A DNA stretch of 64,000 nucleotides, taken from Raphanus sativus (taxonomy: Eukaryota; Streptophyta; Magnoliopsida; Brassicales; Brassicaceae). The notes beneath the pieces were generated by a model. That model searched no databases, had not been told where the DNA came from, and worked only from the letters and a program-made list of their open reading frames with translations. Shown here piece after piece: positions 13,160 to 26,179 of this stretch (the first letter of the stretch is position 1; the number at the start of each line of letters is the position of its first letter). A program made the translations under genes and the position numbers. The DNA lies in contig NC_079517.1 of the NCBI RefSeq assembly GCF_000801105.2, forward strand, positions 14,818,001 to 14,882,000. The letters are read 5' to 3'.

Positions 13160-16100
13160 TGTATCTTGTCAATTAATGGACCTTCTATTGGTCCAGTAGA
13201 CTAACTCTCAAATAACTCTCCTGCAAAAAGAAAAGAAAGGCACAATCTTGTCAATTTATGGAGTTATACTTATACGGTAGGTATCATGAACGTATGTGCC
13301 ATAAATTGCCAATGAATGTCCCTTGGATTTGAACTTGTTAGGATTTCATCAGTGGTCTTGTAAATAATCCCCTTCTTATTATTTAAAAATAAACCTTTGT
13401 CTCATGTGTGATTTAAAAGTGTGTCATTTCTTAGGTGTCACAACCACAATCTATCTCACAGTTTTTTTTGAAAAAACCCTTTTTAACCTAGAGTAATTAC
13501 ATCAGTTGACAAAAAAAAAAAAAAAACTAGAGTAATTACATATCATGCTATTACATTTAATATATATTATATGTTTTATTTTATGCATATTCACTAAAGA
13601 CAAATAATGAAATTTAATGAGTTGCTAGATAAGGAAAAGATCACTATTGTAGCTAATATTGGATACTCGAGCATGTTAGCCACGGAATAATTGAAAATGG
13701 TACATAAATCTAAATTGAAGTTCAAGAAAAATAAAACAAAATGAATTAGTTGTGGATGTATTTTCTGTTTCTTTTAAAAAATATTTTAAAACAATGGAAA
13801 CTTTGGATCGATTTTCCGAAATGTGAAAGTTAGTGTTTATATTATTGTATATACAATATTTTGAGTGTTGTAATCGTTGGGAGTTTGAGTTCTACACTAT
13901 TTTATAAAATGTTAAGTTAATGTATAATGTTTTCAGAACCATGATTACAAAAACAATTTCAAAACTAAAATAATATTCGTAAATTATTAACATTGATAAT
14001 CGTCAGCCACTTTTCGTGATTTCAATTATGTTTGAGTGAATCAAAAATAAACTTAATGAAGTAAATCTTGGTTTCAAGTCAAATATTAGTCATGAAATTT
14101 GAGTCAATCAATCATATATAAGATTTCAATTATGCTTAATCTATATTGTATTCTTTCTTATTTTAAAGCTAGACTGGTGTAGAAACCTAAATCAGAGGCC
14201 GAAGATGATCACAATAACAACAGCGACTTTATGACAAGTCTTCACAGTCAAGTAATTTTTATCAATCAATTATTTTCGATATTTCAATTATGATAGTCTA
14301 TTATATTCTTATCAATTTTAGATGAAAATATAAGGATTGATTGTGATACATGATAGTAACCTAATAAATTTTCAAAATTAAAAAAAAATATGCGATTGAT
14401 TACTGATTTAATTCATTTTTTTTCAAAACTTACATTAATATCGTCATTAAGTGTGTTCCTTATGAAATACTTACTCATGTTTTCTAAGATTTATGGAATT
14501 CGACAGATCTGACGCGTACTTTGTGTTTTACAGTTTTGGCAAATTAATTGAGGAAAAGGTAATGTATTATATTTTTTTTAAACCGTTTGAGATAATATTA
14601 TCTGTATATTTTTCTAAATTTTTTTATCATGGTAAGTTCGATTCAAGAACTTGACTAACATTGATCGGTTTTCTAAAGTTCTGTTGAAGCCTAATGATGT
14701 TCTAGAAATTGATGCTTTTAAAAAGAGATAATATATTTCACTTAATTATTTCCCATTTATAATTCTTTGTAATTTGATAAGTTTATATTCTTTGTTATTA
14801 TTCTTTATAGGATTGCAAACGGAGAGTTTTGAAAATATTTTCCACATCAGTTGTTGTTATTGATTGTTTTTTTCTGTGAAACTTTTCTTTTTAAGTTCTA
14901 CTTTTCATCATTTATTATTATAATGTCTATGTTTTGTTTTTTTTGGAAGTAGTAATTGGATTCTCTATTTTAATTTTAATATTAAATTCATAACTAATTG
15001 ATATATGTATTTACTATTTATTTACGTTTTTAAGATTATATCTAACCAATAATCCAAAATACTTAAGAAACAATGTAATTAACCATCAAACAAAATATAA
15101 GTGTTGATAGGTCGTTTTTTTGATAATATTCTTAATATTATGAATTGATATTACGAAGTACATAAATTTTAAAATGAAAATTTATAATAAATTGAAATCT
15201 TTTAACTTAAGCAACAAGACCTTGAGATTAAGAAATCTCGATAAATGTTAATAGATTAATAATGTTATTGTTCATCAATTTGTATATGAATCAAAAAGAT
15301 AGGTTATGACAGTAATTTAATCAAATTCGATTAAATATTAAATTTAAGTTTCATATGCAAGTTTAAACAATATTATTCTAAAAAAAGATACATATTAAGG
15401 AAATTTAAATTTGACCGTAGTTTATACAGTATTGAAAAATAGAAAACTGATATACACAATCATCATAACGTATTTTGATTTCGGTTAATGTAAAAAAAAG
15501 TTACTATAAATTTATTTAAATTCTCATAACTAATTAAAAATCACACAGAAAATTCGGGGATTTAATTGAGAAACATATTAAACAAATTTTTTAAATAGTT
15601 AAACAAAAGTCTAACCAATTAAACAAGTTGTAAATTACTCTTATATATTTACTTTCACAAAATTTACTTTAATTACACCTTACCAATTACACAAGTTTAA
15701 AAAAAATCGAAGCTTACTTTCTACAATATGCACAATGTCCTTTAATCTTTCATTATATAACATGTAATATTTATGATTAAAACATTTACCATTCTAATAT
15801 CTATAGATTAAAATTTCTAATCTCTATTTAGTTCATTCACTCTGCGTAAGGCGCGGGTATCACCTAGTCAGGGTGTTAAAGAGGAAGGATGAAACTTTGC
15901 ATCAATGTTCTTATGATCTATTAGTATTTTTCTTGTTTCTCCTAACTAAGCAATCTAACTAAAACCACATGTTGATGTCTATTTTTTAATCACTTTCTAA
16001 CAATTAACCTCAGGTCTCCTAATACACTTCCAAACAAAATGTAAACTGAACAGAAATTGAACGTTCAAGTGACGTAAAAGTTTCCCAAATTGAGTAATGC

Positions 16101-16369
16101 AGGGAAGAGTTTAATTTTCCAATACAAAGAAGAGCTTCAGAAGATGAGCGATGATAAAAGACAAAGCTTGAGATCCCACTGGCTATGTCGTTCGTTACTC
16201 TGTTTGCACCACATGTGAATAATATACTCTCTGAAGCCAACTAAATCATTATGAAGTAAATTAAAACAATCAAATTGCAATAGCGTTTTTTTCAAGTGGT
16301 TTGCGTTTAGCCTCATACAGATTTTTTTTAAAGGAAAATATAGTAAAATAGACTTCTGCTTGGCTGCTT
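13160..16369. other. 3.2 kb intergenic, AT-rich
   Basis: No host gene seen. It contains a duplicated CTAGAGTAATTACAT motif around a poly-A run (13488-13545) and, near the right end, a Helitron-type terminus at 15841-15867. Much of it is probably the body of that element and other decayed transposon DNA, but no left boundary could be set. Confidence 0.5.
15836..15867 (+). mobile_element. Putative Helitron 3' terminus
   Basis: A GC-rich short hairpin-like stretch (GCGTAAGGCGCGGG) sits in AT-rich DNA 10 bases before CTAG (15864-15867), which is followed by T. Brassicaceae Helitrons end this way. The 5' TC end was not located, so element length is unknown. Confidence 0.5.
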
Positions 16370-17607
16370 CTAATTCATTTTGATGATGAGATCATTGATC
16401 TTGTCTTCACGGTTTCCAGTATCTCCTCCATCGCTGAAAACTTGTTTCTTACCGTGCAAGACACCAGCCTCTGGCTTGTTGAGTTTCAAGGGTCCCAAGA
16501 ATCTCATGACCTCTCTGAAATGATCACCAACTCTTGCTATCTCATTCACAATGTCTTCTATGCAAAAGATACCATGTTCTCCTAGAGCCTACGGTAAACA
16601 TTTAAGTTTAAAAAGGTTAAGAACAGTATCTGGGTGAATATACACTTTTATATACATTGAATAGGAAGCTACTTATTACCTGTTCGATTATGTTGTTGTC
16701 GGTAAGAGGAACAGGATTGCCTTCTATTATTGTGTATCCCTTTTTGAATATAAGATCCTTAACGCTCTTACCATTCGGGTACCTTCAAGAAGAGTGGTAA
16801 CAAACATTAGTCAGAACTCATCAAAGAATCATTCAAGGAAAATGGAATGTTCTTTATGTAGTATACCCATAAGTGACGTAAGGCTGCACTTTGAGAAGCT
16901 TTTGAAACAAACCATCAGTTGCTTTGGCAAATACACCAGTGAAAGTGCTCCTTAGTTGCATACTGTTGAGGACCTTCTTGGTCTTTGGGTGCATATCATT
17001 CTTGCTGCTCACCAGAAAAAAAAGGAAAGGAAGGGGACGGTGAGTAGGCTAGATAAATATAAAACCATTAAGAGAATATACCAATTTTACCCTTGTATGC
17101 GAATGATGAAAACGAGGTTTGATTTTACTGGTGGAGGAGATGCTCTTGGCCTCTTCACCCTTTGCTTCATCCGGATAAGATCTATTTCCTAATTGTCACA
17201 ACAAGTAACAGTAAGGTTACAAAAGAATGATGCAGGTGCCAATTGAAACCAAAGGCTAAAAGTGTGTATAACTTGTAATTTAGGTCCAAGACAAGATTCA
17301 GCCAGACATGAATAATGTTTGCATTACAAGACAAGTCTTATGGTTCATATAAAAAATGGACTAGGTATACCTTAGCCCTGAACTCAAGCACAAAGTCTTC
17401 AGGTCGTTTGATATCAGCAACTTTCTTCTTCTTCTTACCGAAATTGCCTAACTCAAGTTGCTTCTTCCTGATAAAGGCAAGCTCATCCCTGTTCTTTCTC
17501 TTCTTAAGTATAACCTCTGGTATGTAGTCCAAACCCTTATTAGCTTCTTCTACAGCCATCACCTTAGGTTCTTCTACAGCCATCACCTTAGCTTCTTCTT
17601 CAGACAT
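16370..17607 (-). CDS. RPL7: 60S ribosomal protein L7 (uL30 family)
   Basis: Five exons (17607-17371, 17188-17091, 17004-16867, 16782-16680, 16588-16370) join in frame to 264 aa. The product has the basic L7 N-terminal extension (ILKKRKNRDELAFIRKKQLEL), the uL30 core (LVFIIRIQGKNDMHPKT, QPYVTYGYPNGKSVKDL) and the conserved C-terminus (EIARVGDHFREVMRFLGPLKL). It is a structural protein of the cytosolic large ribosomal subunit. By order and sequence it matches At1g80750. The promoter carries site II and telobox motifs typical of ribosomal protein genes. The N-terminus holds a short internal repeat (KVMAVEEPKVMAVEE) that varies among relatives. Confidence 0.95.
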
Positions 17608-17850
17608 TACTACTATTATCTCTACTCTCTTTTCTCTCTACAAAAACAAACAGATCTATGATTGATGATGACAAAAGCAATACCTCTGATTCAAAAACAG
17701 AAGGAACACGAAGCTTGACGAGAGACATAAGGCGAAGGAAAGCAACTATTTACCGGTGGAGACGAAGCAATCGAACGGTGGCTGAAGAGATTCCGAGTTA
17801 ATACGGCGGCAATGTCGTACTTTTGGTTACAGAACCGCTCTGTTTGAGAG

Positions 17851-17964
17851 TTAGGGTTTATCTCTGTCTGTTAAGACAGACCTATTTACGGTCCGGGTAC
17901 AATCTAGGCTCTAAACCAACCACATATGGCCTTATGGGCCTCACTAACTTTGAGTAAAAGCCCA
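17851..17964 (-). promoter_or_regulatory. Telobox plus site II promoter module of RPL7
   Basis: TTAGGGTTT (telobox, read AAACCCTAA on the minus strand) at 17851-17859, TGGGCC at 17935-17940 and AGCCCA at 17959-17964 lie 245-360 bp upstream of the RPL7 start. The telobox plus site II pairing is the established signature of plant ribosomal protein promoters. Confidence 0.7.
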
Positions 17965-19667
17965 TTATTTCGATATTTTAGAGCAGGAAATGGATGGGCA
18001 AGTGAAGACTGAAGATGAATGTAAAATAATCAATCACAGCAAAATATATTTTGTATTAGGTGATGTTGTGTATAATTAATTAACGGGGCCAATTAGATCT
18101 TATATTAGTTACTATGTATTCTGAAATTTTTTATTTAAAAAAGTAGAAGAATAAACAAATTTTATTTAAAGAATTAAATAAATAAAACAGTAAAATTAAT
18201 TTTACTAATTTATCCTTCGTAAAAATTAGAGATAAAATTATTTCTTTGTAAATACGTTCTGAAAAATGACAAATGAAATAAAATCATATCTCTGTAATAT
18301 TATTTGAGAATTCAATTTTCTACTTGTTACATTTATATTAATTCTTAAGACGATTAATTACAATGGTAACAATAATTAGTTAAGTATATAGCTAATTGCC
18401 ATTATTAATAAGTTTATTTATTTTGTGTTTTTATTTTATTTATAGTTCCTTTTTACTTATATTTTTACAAATAACCTATAAAACAAGTTAAATTTTAAAC
18501 CAACATATATTTTATATATAATATAATTCATAAAAAGGTCCAAAACATACACTAAAGTAAAGAAATAATTTTCCTTTTAAAAATAATCATAAACAACATA
18601 ATATATATTTAAAATTTTAAAATTTTAAAATGAAGATATATTTAATGTGATACATAAAAATGAAAGTTCACAAAAATCTTGATTGTAAAGTAAAAAAGTA
18701 ATCATCCCTTCTAAAAGATTCTCAAACAACATAATACATATTGAAAAGTAATAAGTATTTTATTTTAATCAATCCATTTCTCAAATTTTTACATAAAATA
18801 ATTTAAATAACATAAAATAAGATGTATTTAATGAATACAAATTATTAAATTTTAATTTTGATTTTCTTTTTATATTTTCTAAATAACATATATAATAAAG
18901 AAAAATTTATAAAATTTTGAACGAAAACAATGTTATATATAATGGATTTCAAAAACAAAAGTTTACAAAAATATTTTAAAGTAAAAACTAATCTTCCCTT
19001 TTGAAATTTATCGATTATGTTTGATATGCAACTTCGTAACGATCATCACTTTGTCTTTTATAATTTTATTTTGCAAATCAACATATACCAAATTATTTTT
19101 TTAAACAAAATATATTTGCACATCTAAGATAAAAACCCAAACTAATACAACTAATTTGATTAGACTGAATTATAAATATAAATTATAGAACAATGCAACA
19201 TATTCATATATAAATATGAAATTTTCAAATAATATTAAGAGACTAACCAAATATACAACTAAGTTTTGTATAACCTATATATATAGAGGTTTCAAAAAAC
19301 TATCGTTGTTGTTATATTCATTTATGTGACTTTAAATCGATAAAAACTTTAGTTTATTTTTACTATTTAATTTTTGAGACAATATATATTAAATTATATA
19401 TAATCTTACTAAATATATTAGATCTAAGATAAGGATCAAATTAAATGCAAATAACAAAATCAACCAAAGTTTTAATTTGTAGAACAAAAATATTATAGTT
19501 AAATCGGAAAAGTAGATGTTATATCCAAATAAAAATCAAAGGACGAAATGTTATATATCCAAAATCATAGATTTAATCAAAATAACATAATATTAATTAA
19601 AATAAATCATAGGTATTGAATACAATATAAATCATAAATAATTTAAAACTAAAATAAAATATTTATA

Positions 19668-19696
19668 TTCGTGCATGAAATGGAAAAATCACCTAG
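19668..19696 (+). mobile_element. Putative degenerate Helitron 3' terminus
   Basis: A weak hairpin (CGTGCATGAAATGG) is followed by AATCAC and CTAG (19693-19696), then T. This resembles Brassicaceae Helitron ends but the stem is imperfect. The 5' end was not found; the AT-rich DNA back to about 18.1 kb may belong to it. Confidence 0.4.
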
Positions 19697-20997
19697 TATC
19701 AATAATTTGATAAACTTTTTAACTCAAACAGTGAACTCGTTATAATTTTTTCTTAGATATAATAACTAATTAAAATGTTTCTCTATTAATTGTCAGTGGA
19801 TATTTTTTTATTTGCCTTGATGAAGAATGAGAGGCTGGTTCGTATATTTTTGGTTTGGAGGTTGGACCGACAAGGTAATCGAGGGGGAGATATACTGTCG
19901 AAACTGATTAGACAAAGCAAACATGAAAACAAAATGCATCACCTCACAAGTCACTACGATGAAAGCAAAACCAAACATGTACTTTTGAAACAAAAGCTGA
20001 ATGAATGGTTTAGTTATTTTTTCAGTAGATGATGGATTTTAATTTCAAAGAAATCAATAATTGATAAATTTTGGGGAATCATATGTTGGTGATAAAGGAT
20101 GGGGTCCGGTGGGACCCAATTTTTTTTAAACCCTTCACTCTCTCACTTTTAAACCCTCTATCTAAGAGTTGCATCTTACACTGTTGCGCGGATCCCATAT
20201 ACTATGGTGATCCGCGATTGGTTGTTTTTTTTTAATCGGATAAAAAACTAAAAAAAAAGAAAAAAATTAAGAACCCCAATTGTAGGATTCACCAATGGAA
20301 GTGCTCTAAGATCACATTTGGATCTATTATAAATTGAACCGGTAATGACCAGCTCGTAATTTGATTGTCTTACTACATATAAGATCGCAGCTATAGGCTA
20401 TTTTAAATAACCAAGGAAATCAAAATCTTAACCATTGCCTGGCCAAGAAAATAACATTCCTTTATGAACTACTACTGTTTACAAAATGAAAAACACACAC
20501 ATATATATATAAGAGTTCAGATACATTTGGTATCATGTGAGGTTGTATACGTGTGTAGTCAAGATTATTAAAAAATCAATTATTCATAATAACCACAATT
20601 AAAAATAATCAAATACATATTTTGGTTGGTAAACCACAAATATAACTTACATAAAATAAATTAAAAGAACTGATTTAACAGTAAAGTTGACTTATACCAA
20701 TCAGGTACCAATGGTGTATGGTTTTATAAGTTAACAAGAACGAAAATATAATCATAAACAATGATTAATGACATTTTTATGTGAGATGGATGTGTATGGT
20801 TTTCAGTTTCGGACATTCAACCGAAAGCAGGAGACTTGGCTAGATTTTTTTGAAACGAAAGTGATTGTCGGAGAAAATTGATTGGCTTAGTAATCTTTGT
20901 CCAAAGTGCTAGCTTACCTAACACATAAAACAAATAAAACAGCTTCTTTATCAGGGTTTTGAATCAAACATCTCACCTAAAACTCAGTTAAAAAAAA

Positions 20998-21915
20998 AAT
21001 CTCACCTAAACCCTAATAAAATGAAGCTACGATATACGGGTTAGAGCATCTCTAATGTATTACTCCAAATTTTACTCTAAAATGGTGCAACTCCAAAATG
21101 GAGTGATGTTTTACTCCAATGTATTACTCCATTTCTTACTCCAAAAATAGTTAATAATTGTTAATAATATCTTTATAAAAATTTACTAATTAACCCCAAC
21201 TATTTTATGTTTGCAAAAATACTTTAAAATATAATTTATTTAAATTAAAAATTTATTATTAAAAGGTACAAAAAATCATAAAAATAGAATAAAACATAAT
21301 GTATAAGTTAGTTCAATAATAAGCATTAGAATATTTTTCCCACAAATGATCGATTAATGCATTTCATAATGAAAAAATAAGTTTCTTTATCTTTGATATT
21401 CCTAAATCGAGTAATTTTTTTTTGAAATCGGACATTTAAATCATTTATTTTATGTTATTTTTATTTTATATTATTTTTGTTATTTAATTATGTTATACAT
21501 TTTATGTCAAATTATTAAATAATGAAATAACTTTTTTCATGTTGTTGTATCATTTTAAAATATTATTTAAGTAAAAAATAAGAATATTAAAAATTTAAAG
21601 GACTATTTCATAAATAAAAAAAGTTCAACTCCAAAATAGAGTAATGTGTAAGATTACTCTATAAATGAAGTAACCCTAGCCATTACTCCATTTTGGAATT
21701 GGAAATGGAGTGAGGTTGGAGAGGATTTTACTCCAAAATGATGTTTGGAGTAGAAAATAGAGTAGGATTGGAGATAACCTTACATATATGTTTAGTTGTT
21801 TACAAATAACGTTTCATATCGTTTACATCTCACCTAAACCCTGATAAAATGAAATTACGACATACGGGTAATATATATGTTTAGTTGTTTACAATAATTC
21901 TAATGAACGTTTAAT
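20998..21915. repeat. Tandem ~85 bp duplication, one copy split by a MITE
   Basis: The unit CTCACCTAAACCCT... to ...GTTTAGTTGTTTACAA occurs at about 20998-21040 plus 21783-21815 (interrupted by the element at 21044-21779) and again uninterrupted at about 21829-21900. The intact copy gives the pre-insertion site of the element. Confidence 0.75.
21044..21779. mobile_element. Harbinger-type MITE (TTA target duplication)
   Basis: Begins GAGCATCTCTAATG and ends GGATTGGAGATAACC, imperfect inverted ends, flanked by TTA on both sides (21041-21043 and 21780-21782). ACTCCAAAATGG-type motifs recur near both ends in opposite orientation. Size 736 bp, no coding sequence. TTA/TAA duplication and these ends fit PIF/Harbinger-derived MITEs. 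Confidence 0.7.
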
Positions 21916-22340
21916 ATCAAATAAACTATAATAAAATTGCAGACTAAGACAAACTCATTTGATTAAGATAAAACTACTTATAGCATTTATTACATAGGTA
22001 TAACATGAATAATCATGAACACTCATTATTCATGTTCCTAAAATAAATCAATAATTCAGATCGTTACAACATTAATTTTTCTTTCTCTTCTTTTACTCAA
22101 GTGTCCACTACTATACAGTTACATGTGTGGGCTCTGTCGCTCGAGGTCAGTTTGCAGTGCACATCAAAAGTGTCCTTTTTCCTTTAAACATCATTCATTA
22201 AAAAAAAAAGGTCACATGTCCATCCAATTCCATAAATAGAACTCACACTTCACTTCCCACGACAACATCACTTCACATCTATATCCAAATTTTACTTTCT
22301 TTCTCTTTATATATTCTCCTTACTGCTAAATACACAAACT

Positions 22341-23033
22341 ATGAAACTATACATGGATCCTTCCATCAAAGGAGACCAAGAAATGTTAAAAATCAAGAAA
22401 CGAGGTCATCAAGATCTTGAGTTAGGTTTGAACCTTTTGCCAAGTGCTACGGCATCATCAGAGCTCAATCTCATCGATTCTTTCGAAACCAACTCATCGT
22501 CGACTTCTCATCATCATCATAAGAATCATCAAGAACATCTGGAAGATCCGAGAGTGTTCTCGTGCAATTATTGTAAAAGAAAGTTCTATAGCTCACAAGC
22601 ACTAGGTGGCCACCAAAACGCTCATAAACGCGAACGCACCTTAGCCAAACGAGAACAGTACTACAAGATGAGTCTCTCATCATCCGCTCCTTATTCAGCG
22701 TTCGCTTTTGGCAACTGTCCAGTCAGCAGATTCGCAAGCATGCCATCCTTACCGCTACTTGGCTCGGTGAATAACAGATCAACACTAGGGATCCGGGCTC
22801 ATTCAACGACTCATGATCCTTTTTTAGGAAGACCAAAAGCGAGTTTAAGTCATGTTTTCAAACAAAGCATTCACCAAAAACTGAGCATCGGAAAGATGTT
22901 TCCGGAGAAACTTCACCATGACGTGAATAGCAGTAACTCTACTGCTCCTAAGTTGGAGAGGATTGAACACTTCAAGAGCAAGCATGAAGATAATAATCAG
23001 ATTAAGAAGATTGACTTGACTCTTAAGCTATGA
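22341..23033 (+). CDS. ZFP1: ZFP1-like C2H2 zinc-finger repressor
   Basis: Intronless, 230 aa. One C2H2 finger with the plant-specific QALGGH core ([21 protein letters not shown], split across the finger, residues about 72-94). An N-terminal LELGLNL motif (about 27-33) and a C-terminal DLTLKL motif (last six residues) are both EAR-type repression motifs that recruit TOPLESS-class corepressors. His-rich run before the finger. This is the architecture and length of Arabidopsis ZFP1 (At1g80730), a nuclear transcription factor linked to shoot development. The ATG at 22341 is the first in a leader following TATA-like sequences (CATAAATA at 22231; TTTATATATT near 22306). Confidence 0.93.
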   Translation: MKLYMDPSIKGDQEMLKIKKRGHQDLELGLNLLPSATASSELNLIDSFETNSSSTSHHHHKNHQEHLEDPRVFSCNYCKRKFYSSQALGGHQNAHKRERTLAKREQYYKMSLSSSAPYSAFAFGNCPVSRFASMPSLPLLGSVNNRSTLGIRAHSTTHDPFLGRPKASLSHVFKQSIHQKLSIGKMFPEKLHHDVNSSNSTAPKLERIEHFKSKHEDNNQIKKIDLTLKL

Positions 23034-23846
23034 TCTCTTATTCTTCATCTTGGTTTAGTATAATGATTAACTACAGGATTTTTAGAGAGTTCCATGAATC
23101 AAGTTGTACCTTTTCCGCTTAATATATAAATGTTGGTGTGGTTCAATATTTGAGGTCTATTTTAAGCCTATGCAATACAATACTCAAAAACATGTAATAA
23201 ATTGGATTACTGAATAAAATGTCAGCTATTCGTATATTATTAGGCTGGTGTAACTCTTAGCTATCTATCACAAGTACAACATATATATCATATACCAGCA
23301 AAGAATATGTTATTTATTAAAGTCCAAGTGAAATTAACCCTACATTATATATGTGTATACCAGGAATGATGGAATTACAAAATATTGTGGAGTAGATTCA
23401 TTATAATATATATGTCCTACTACGTTATACATAATTGCCCACTAAATTTGTCACCAATTAATTAGGCGTGAACTGACTTTAGTCAATCAATATGAATGAT
23501 ATATTATAGTAATATATATTATCTATATAAATTATGCATACAAATGATAACGTAGTGGAGTATTTTACGTTTTAAAATCTAAAATGTAGAGTAGATACAA
23601 TGTGCTTGTCGAAGATTGGTCCTACCTGCAGTTTAAGGAAACGGACACTAATCAACAAGTAAAGAGTTCTTCGTCAGAGTTATTGTTTTCATCGCCATGT
23701 GACTAGTAAAGATTAATTCCGATGGTCCTTTTTTAATCTAATCTTGTCACGTCGCAATTATTTCACAATTTGATCACCTTTACATAAAATAATGTTTTTA
23801 CTATAGTTTAAATCTAATCGCTTACCAAAAATTATCTGCATTATTG

Positions 23847-23886
<40 letters not shown>

Positions 23887-24978
23887 TTTATAACAATTAC
23901 TTTTGTTAACTTGACATTTCACGATAGCTCATAAACTTTCTGTAATGATATGTGACCATGTGGATGAGAGCGATCTACTAGTGATAATTAATTATTGGAT
24001 TAGATTTACTGAATCATAACGTAAAGATTCTGTGGAGTTTGCTTTGGGTGAGGTTTCGTATCAAGTTGATGTTTACATTAAAGTTATATAATGATATAAT
24101 AACGCTAATCATTGCAAATAATAATCAACATTTTCCACAAATCAAGATGTTAACGATGCGGAAATCATGTTGTTACGTACCATAATTACCTCACTAATCC
24201 CTCATTATCCTAATACGTCACAGTTGATACGGACCAGAAAATCTTTCATAATTAAATAAGTTCAGCTGGCTTGTCCTTTTTATCTTCTTGTTATATCACA
24301 GTAAATCCACAATAGGAAGTTTAAAAAAGAAAAGTAAGAAGTCATTAAATCATGGAGTTGCCAAGTACACAAGTGTTAGCTAGCAAATTCCTAACGGGGT
24401 AATAAAAATTACCTCATAAGTCATCATTCTACAAGCTTTACCTTCCTAAAGTACTTTCAGTCTCGCCGTTTGTGGTAAGAACCAGTGCAAACAAGAGATA
24501 CCACAAAATATGTATTTCTGAAATTTATGTTGTATATGTGAACAAAAAGAAAGAAAATATATTGTATATGTGACTCTCCATGCTCGTACTTATGGACCTA
24601 GTAGTAGTTTTTACACAATCTGTAAAAAAGATCAAGAACATCTTCAAATCCTTCATTCAGTTCCCTGTTATTTTTGCTAAGAATGTTAAATATCATTTCA
24701 TGAAATAAAAGTTAAATTACAAAGTGTAGAATATCTGTACTTGATTCCACGGCAAAAAATGGTAAAAACATAAAAGTAAATATAATTGATACAATAGCGA
24801 TGTAGTTTTGTATCGAACATGACTAGAGCTAGCGATACAAACTTGATGTGAACAGAAACGAGTGATGTTAGGACAAAACACTAAAGGAAAAGCTCGAAGA
24901 CAGAGTGAATAACAAAACATCAAAGCGTACAAGAAACTGATTCATCAACCCAAGTCATATCTATAAAGAAGCAGAAAG
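23034..24978. other. 1.9 kb intergenic
   Basis: 3' flank of the ZFP1-like gene, then AT-rich DNA with a TA microsatellite at 23847-23887. No gene or transposon end recognised. Confidence 0.5.
23847..23887. repeat. (TA)n microsatellite
   Basis: About 20 TA dinucleotides with one G interruption. Confidence 0.9.
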
Positions 24979-26054
24979 ATGCCTATTACCAGTAAGTCAC
25001 TGGTTAAAGATAATAGCACCATTAGGAGATCTTCTCGCTTGTCAAATGTTCTTGTCAAAAAGGTAGAGCCAGTCTCATCTAATGATCATATAAAGAAGAA
25101 AGTTTCTTCTACAAAGTCTTTATGTAGGAAACTTGGTTAAAGGGTCTGTTAAGGATGAGACTAATGATTGCTCTAGTGATGGATATGCGAAGAAGGAAGT
25201 TAAGCCTGAGAAAATTGAGTTTGATGGTGGTTACGGGCCACCGGGACGTGTTGTGTGTGCCTGGAGGATATTCGGATGTGAAGTTCTTACCTTGCGAGAA
25301 TGTTAAGCTGCTTGCTGCAGGGGACAAACATGGGAATGTTGGCTTTTGGAATTTGGATTGTGAGGGTGAGGAAGATGATGATGAGGGGATCTATATGTTC
25401 TGTCGTCCTCACAGTTCTCCAGTTTCATCTCTTTTGTTTCAGCAAAACTCTTTCTCTAGGGTAAGTAGCTGTCTTGAAGGTTTCAGCAAAACTGTTTTGC
25501 TATGTAGCTCTCTTGAATACTTTGGCTTTGTTATCCTTGTAGTGTTGACAACTATCTTTGTATCCTAAGCGGCCCCAATATGGAGGACACGTTCCATGAT
25601 GTATCACGAGAATATCTCCACGTTCAGGTATGCTCCAGCATTTTGTAGAATAATATGCTCTCACTACTCCTATGATGATTTATACACTCATTTTTTTGTC
25701 ACAGTCTATTAGAAATGAGAAGTAGGCGTTGCTTTCATATGTTTTTTTTTTTCTGATTGCAGGGGAGTATGTGGGTGGGATGATTCATACATCTTTGTAG
25801 CTAATCGTTCAAGAGGAATTGATGTGATCTCCCCGAAACTAAAGCGAACAGTGAAGGAACTGCATAACCCTCTTATGAAAACTATCATGTTGGGATGCTT
25901 GCAGGATCCAGTGCTGGAGAACAGGTCTATGTTTGGACAAGAAAGTAGTCTACTTAAACCATTTTTCAAACAGAATGAGGTCTTCTGTGGTTTTGTTCTG
26001 TCTTTCAGCAACGTTATTTCTTTGGAACTGAGTTGTGTATTAAACCTGAAGTGA
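24979..26054 (+). pseudogene. Decayed DRS1-like WD40-repeat gene
   Basis: Blocks match, in order, the Arabidopsis DRS1 (At1g80710) WD40 protein as I recall it. 24979-25138 encodes an N-terminal stretch starting MPITSKSLVKDN and stops in frame. 25140-25230 continues in another frame (KDETNDCSSDGYAKKE). 25270-25460 encodes FLPCENVKLLAAGDKHGNVGFWNLD and PVSSLLFQQNSFSRV, the first WD repeats. About 25575-25627 retains a TFR-ended exon remnant, and 25764-25880 encodes GWDDSYIFVANRSRGIDVISP and KLKRTVKELHNPL. The central WD repeats are missing and at least two frame changes separate the blocks. DRS1 in Arabidopsis is tied to drought response. No working product is expected from this copy. Confidence 0.85.
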
Positions 26055-26179
26055 GTCAAGAAATGAAAGCAAAACAAGCCAATAGCATCAACTACTACTG
26101 CAGCATTAGTTCCAAAAGCCAAAACATATCATTCTTCACCTATCACCTAAGTTTCCTTTCTAATTCATCTCACTGAGGT

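Larger units (their letters stand above)
17965..22340. other. 4.4 kb intergenic, transposon-rich
   Basis: No host gene found; the ORF at 19790-20032 resembles nothing known. Contents: AT-rich DNA to 19.7 kb ending in a Helitron-like terminus; about 20095-20315, a GC-richer block with an inverted GCGGATC/GATCCGC pair and a tail (CACCAATGGAAGTGCTCTAAGA) like common Brassicaceae repeats; a Harbinger-type MITE at 21044-21779; then the ZFP1-like promoter, with the CATAAATA box at 22231-22238. Confidence 0.5.

Noticed and set aside
19790..20032. 80-codon plus-strand frame
   Set aside because: No family resemblance, opposite-strand frame of equal length, transposon-rich context.
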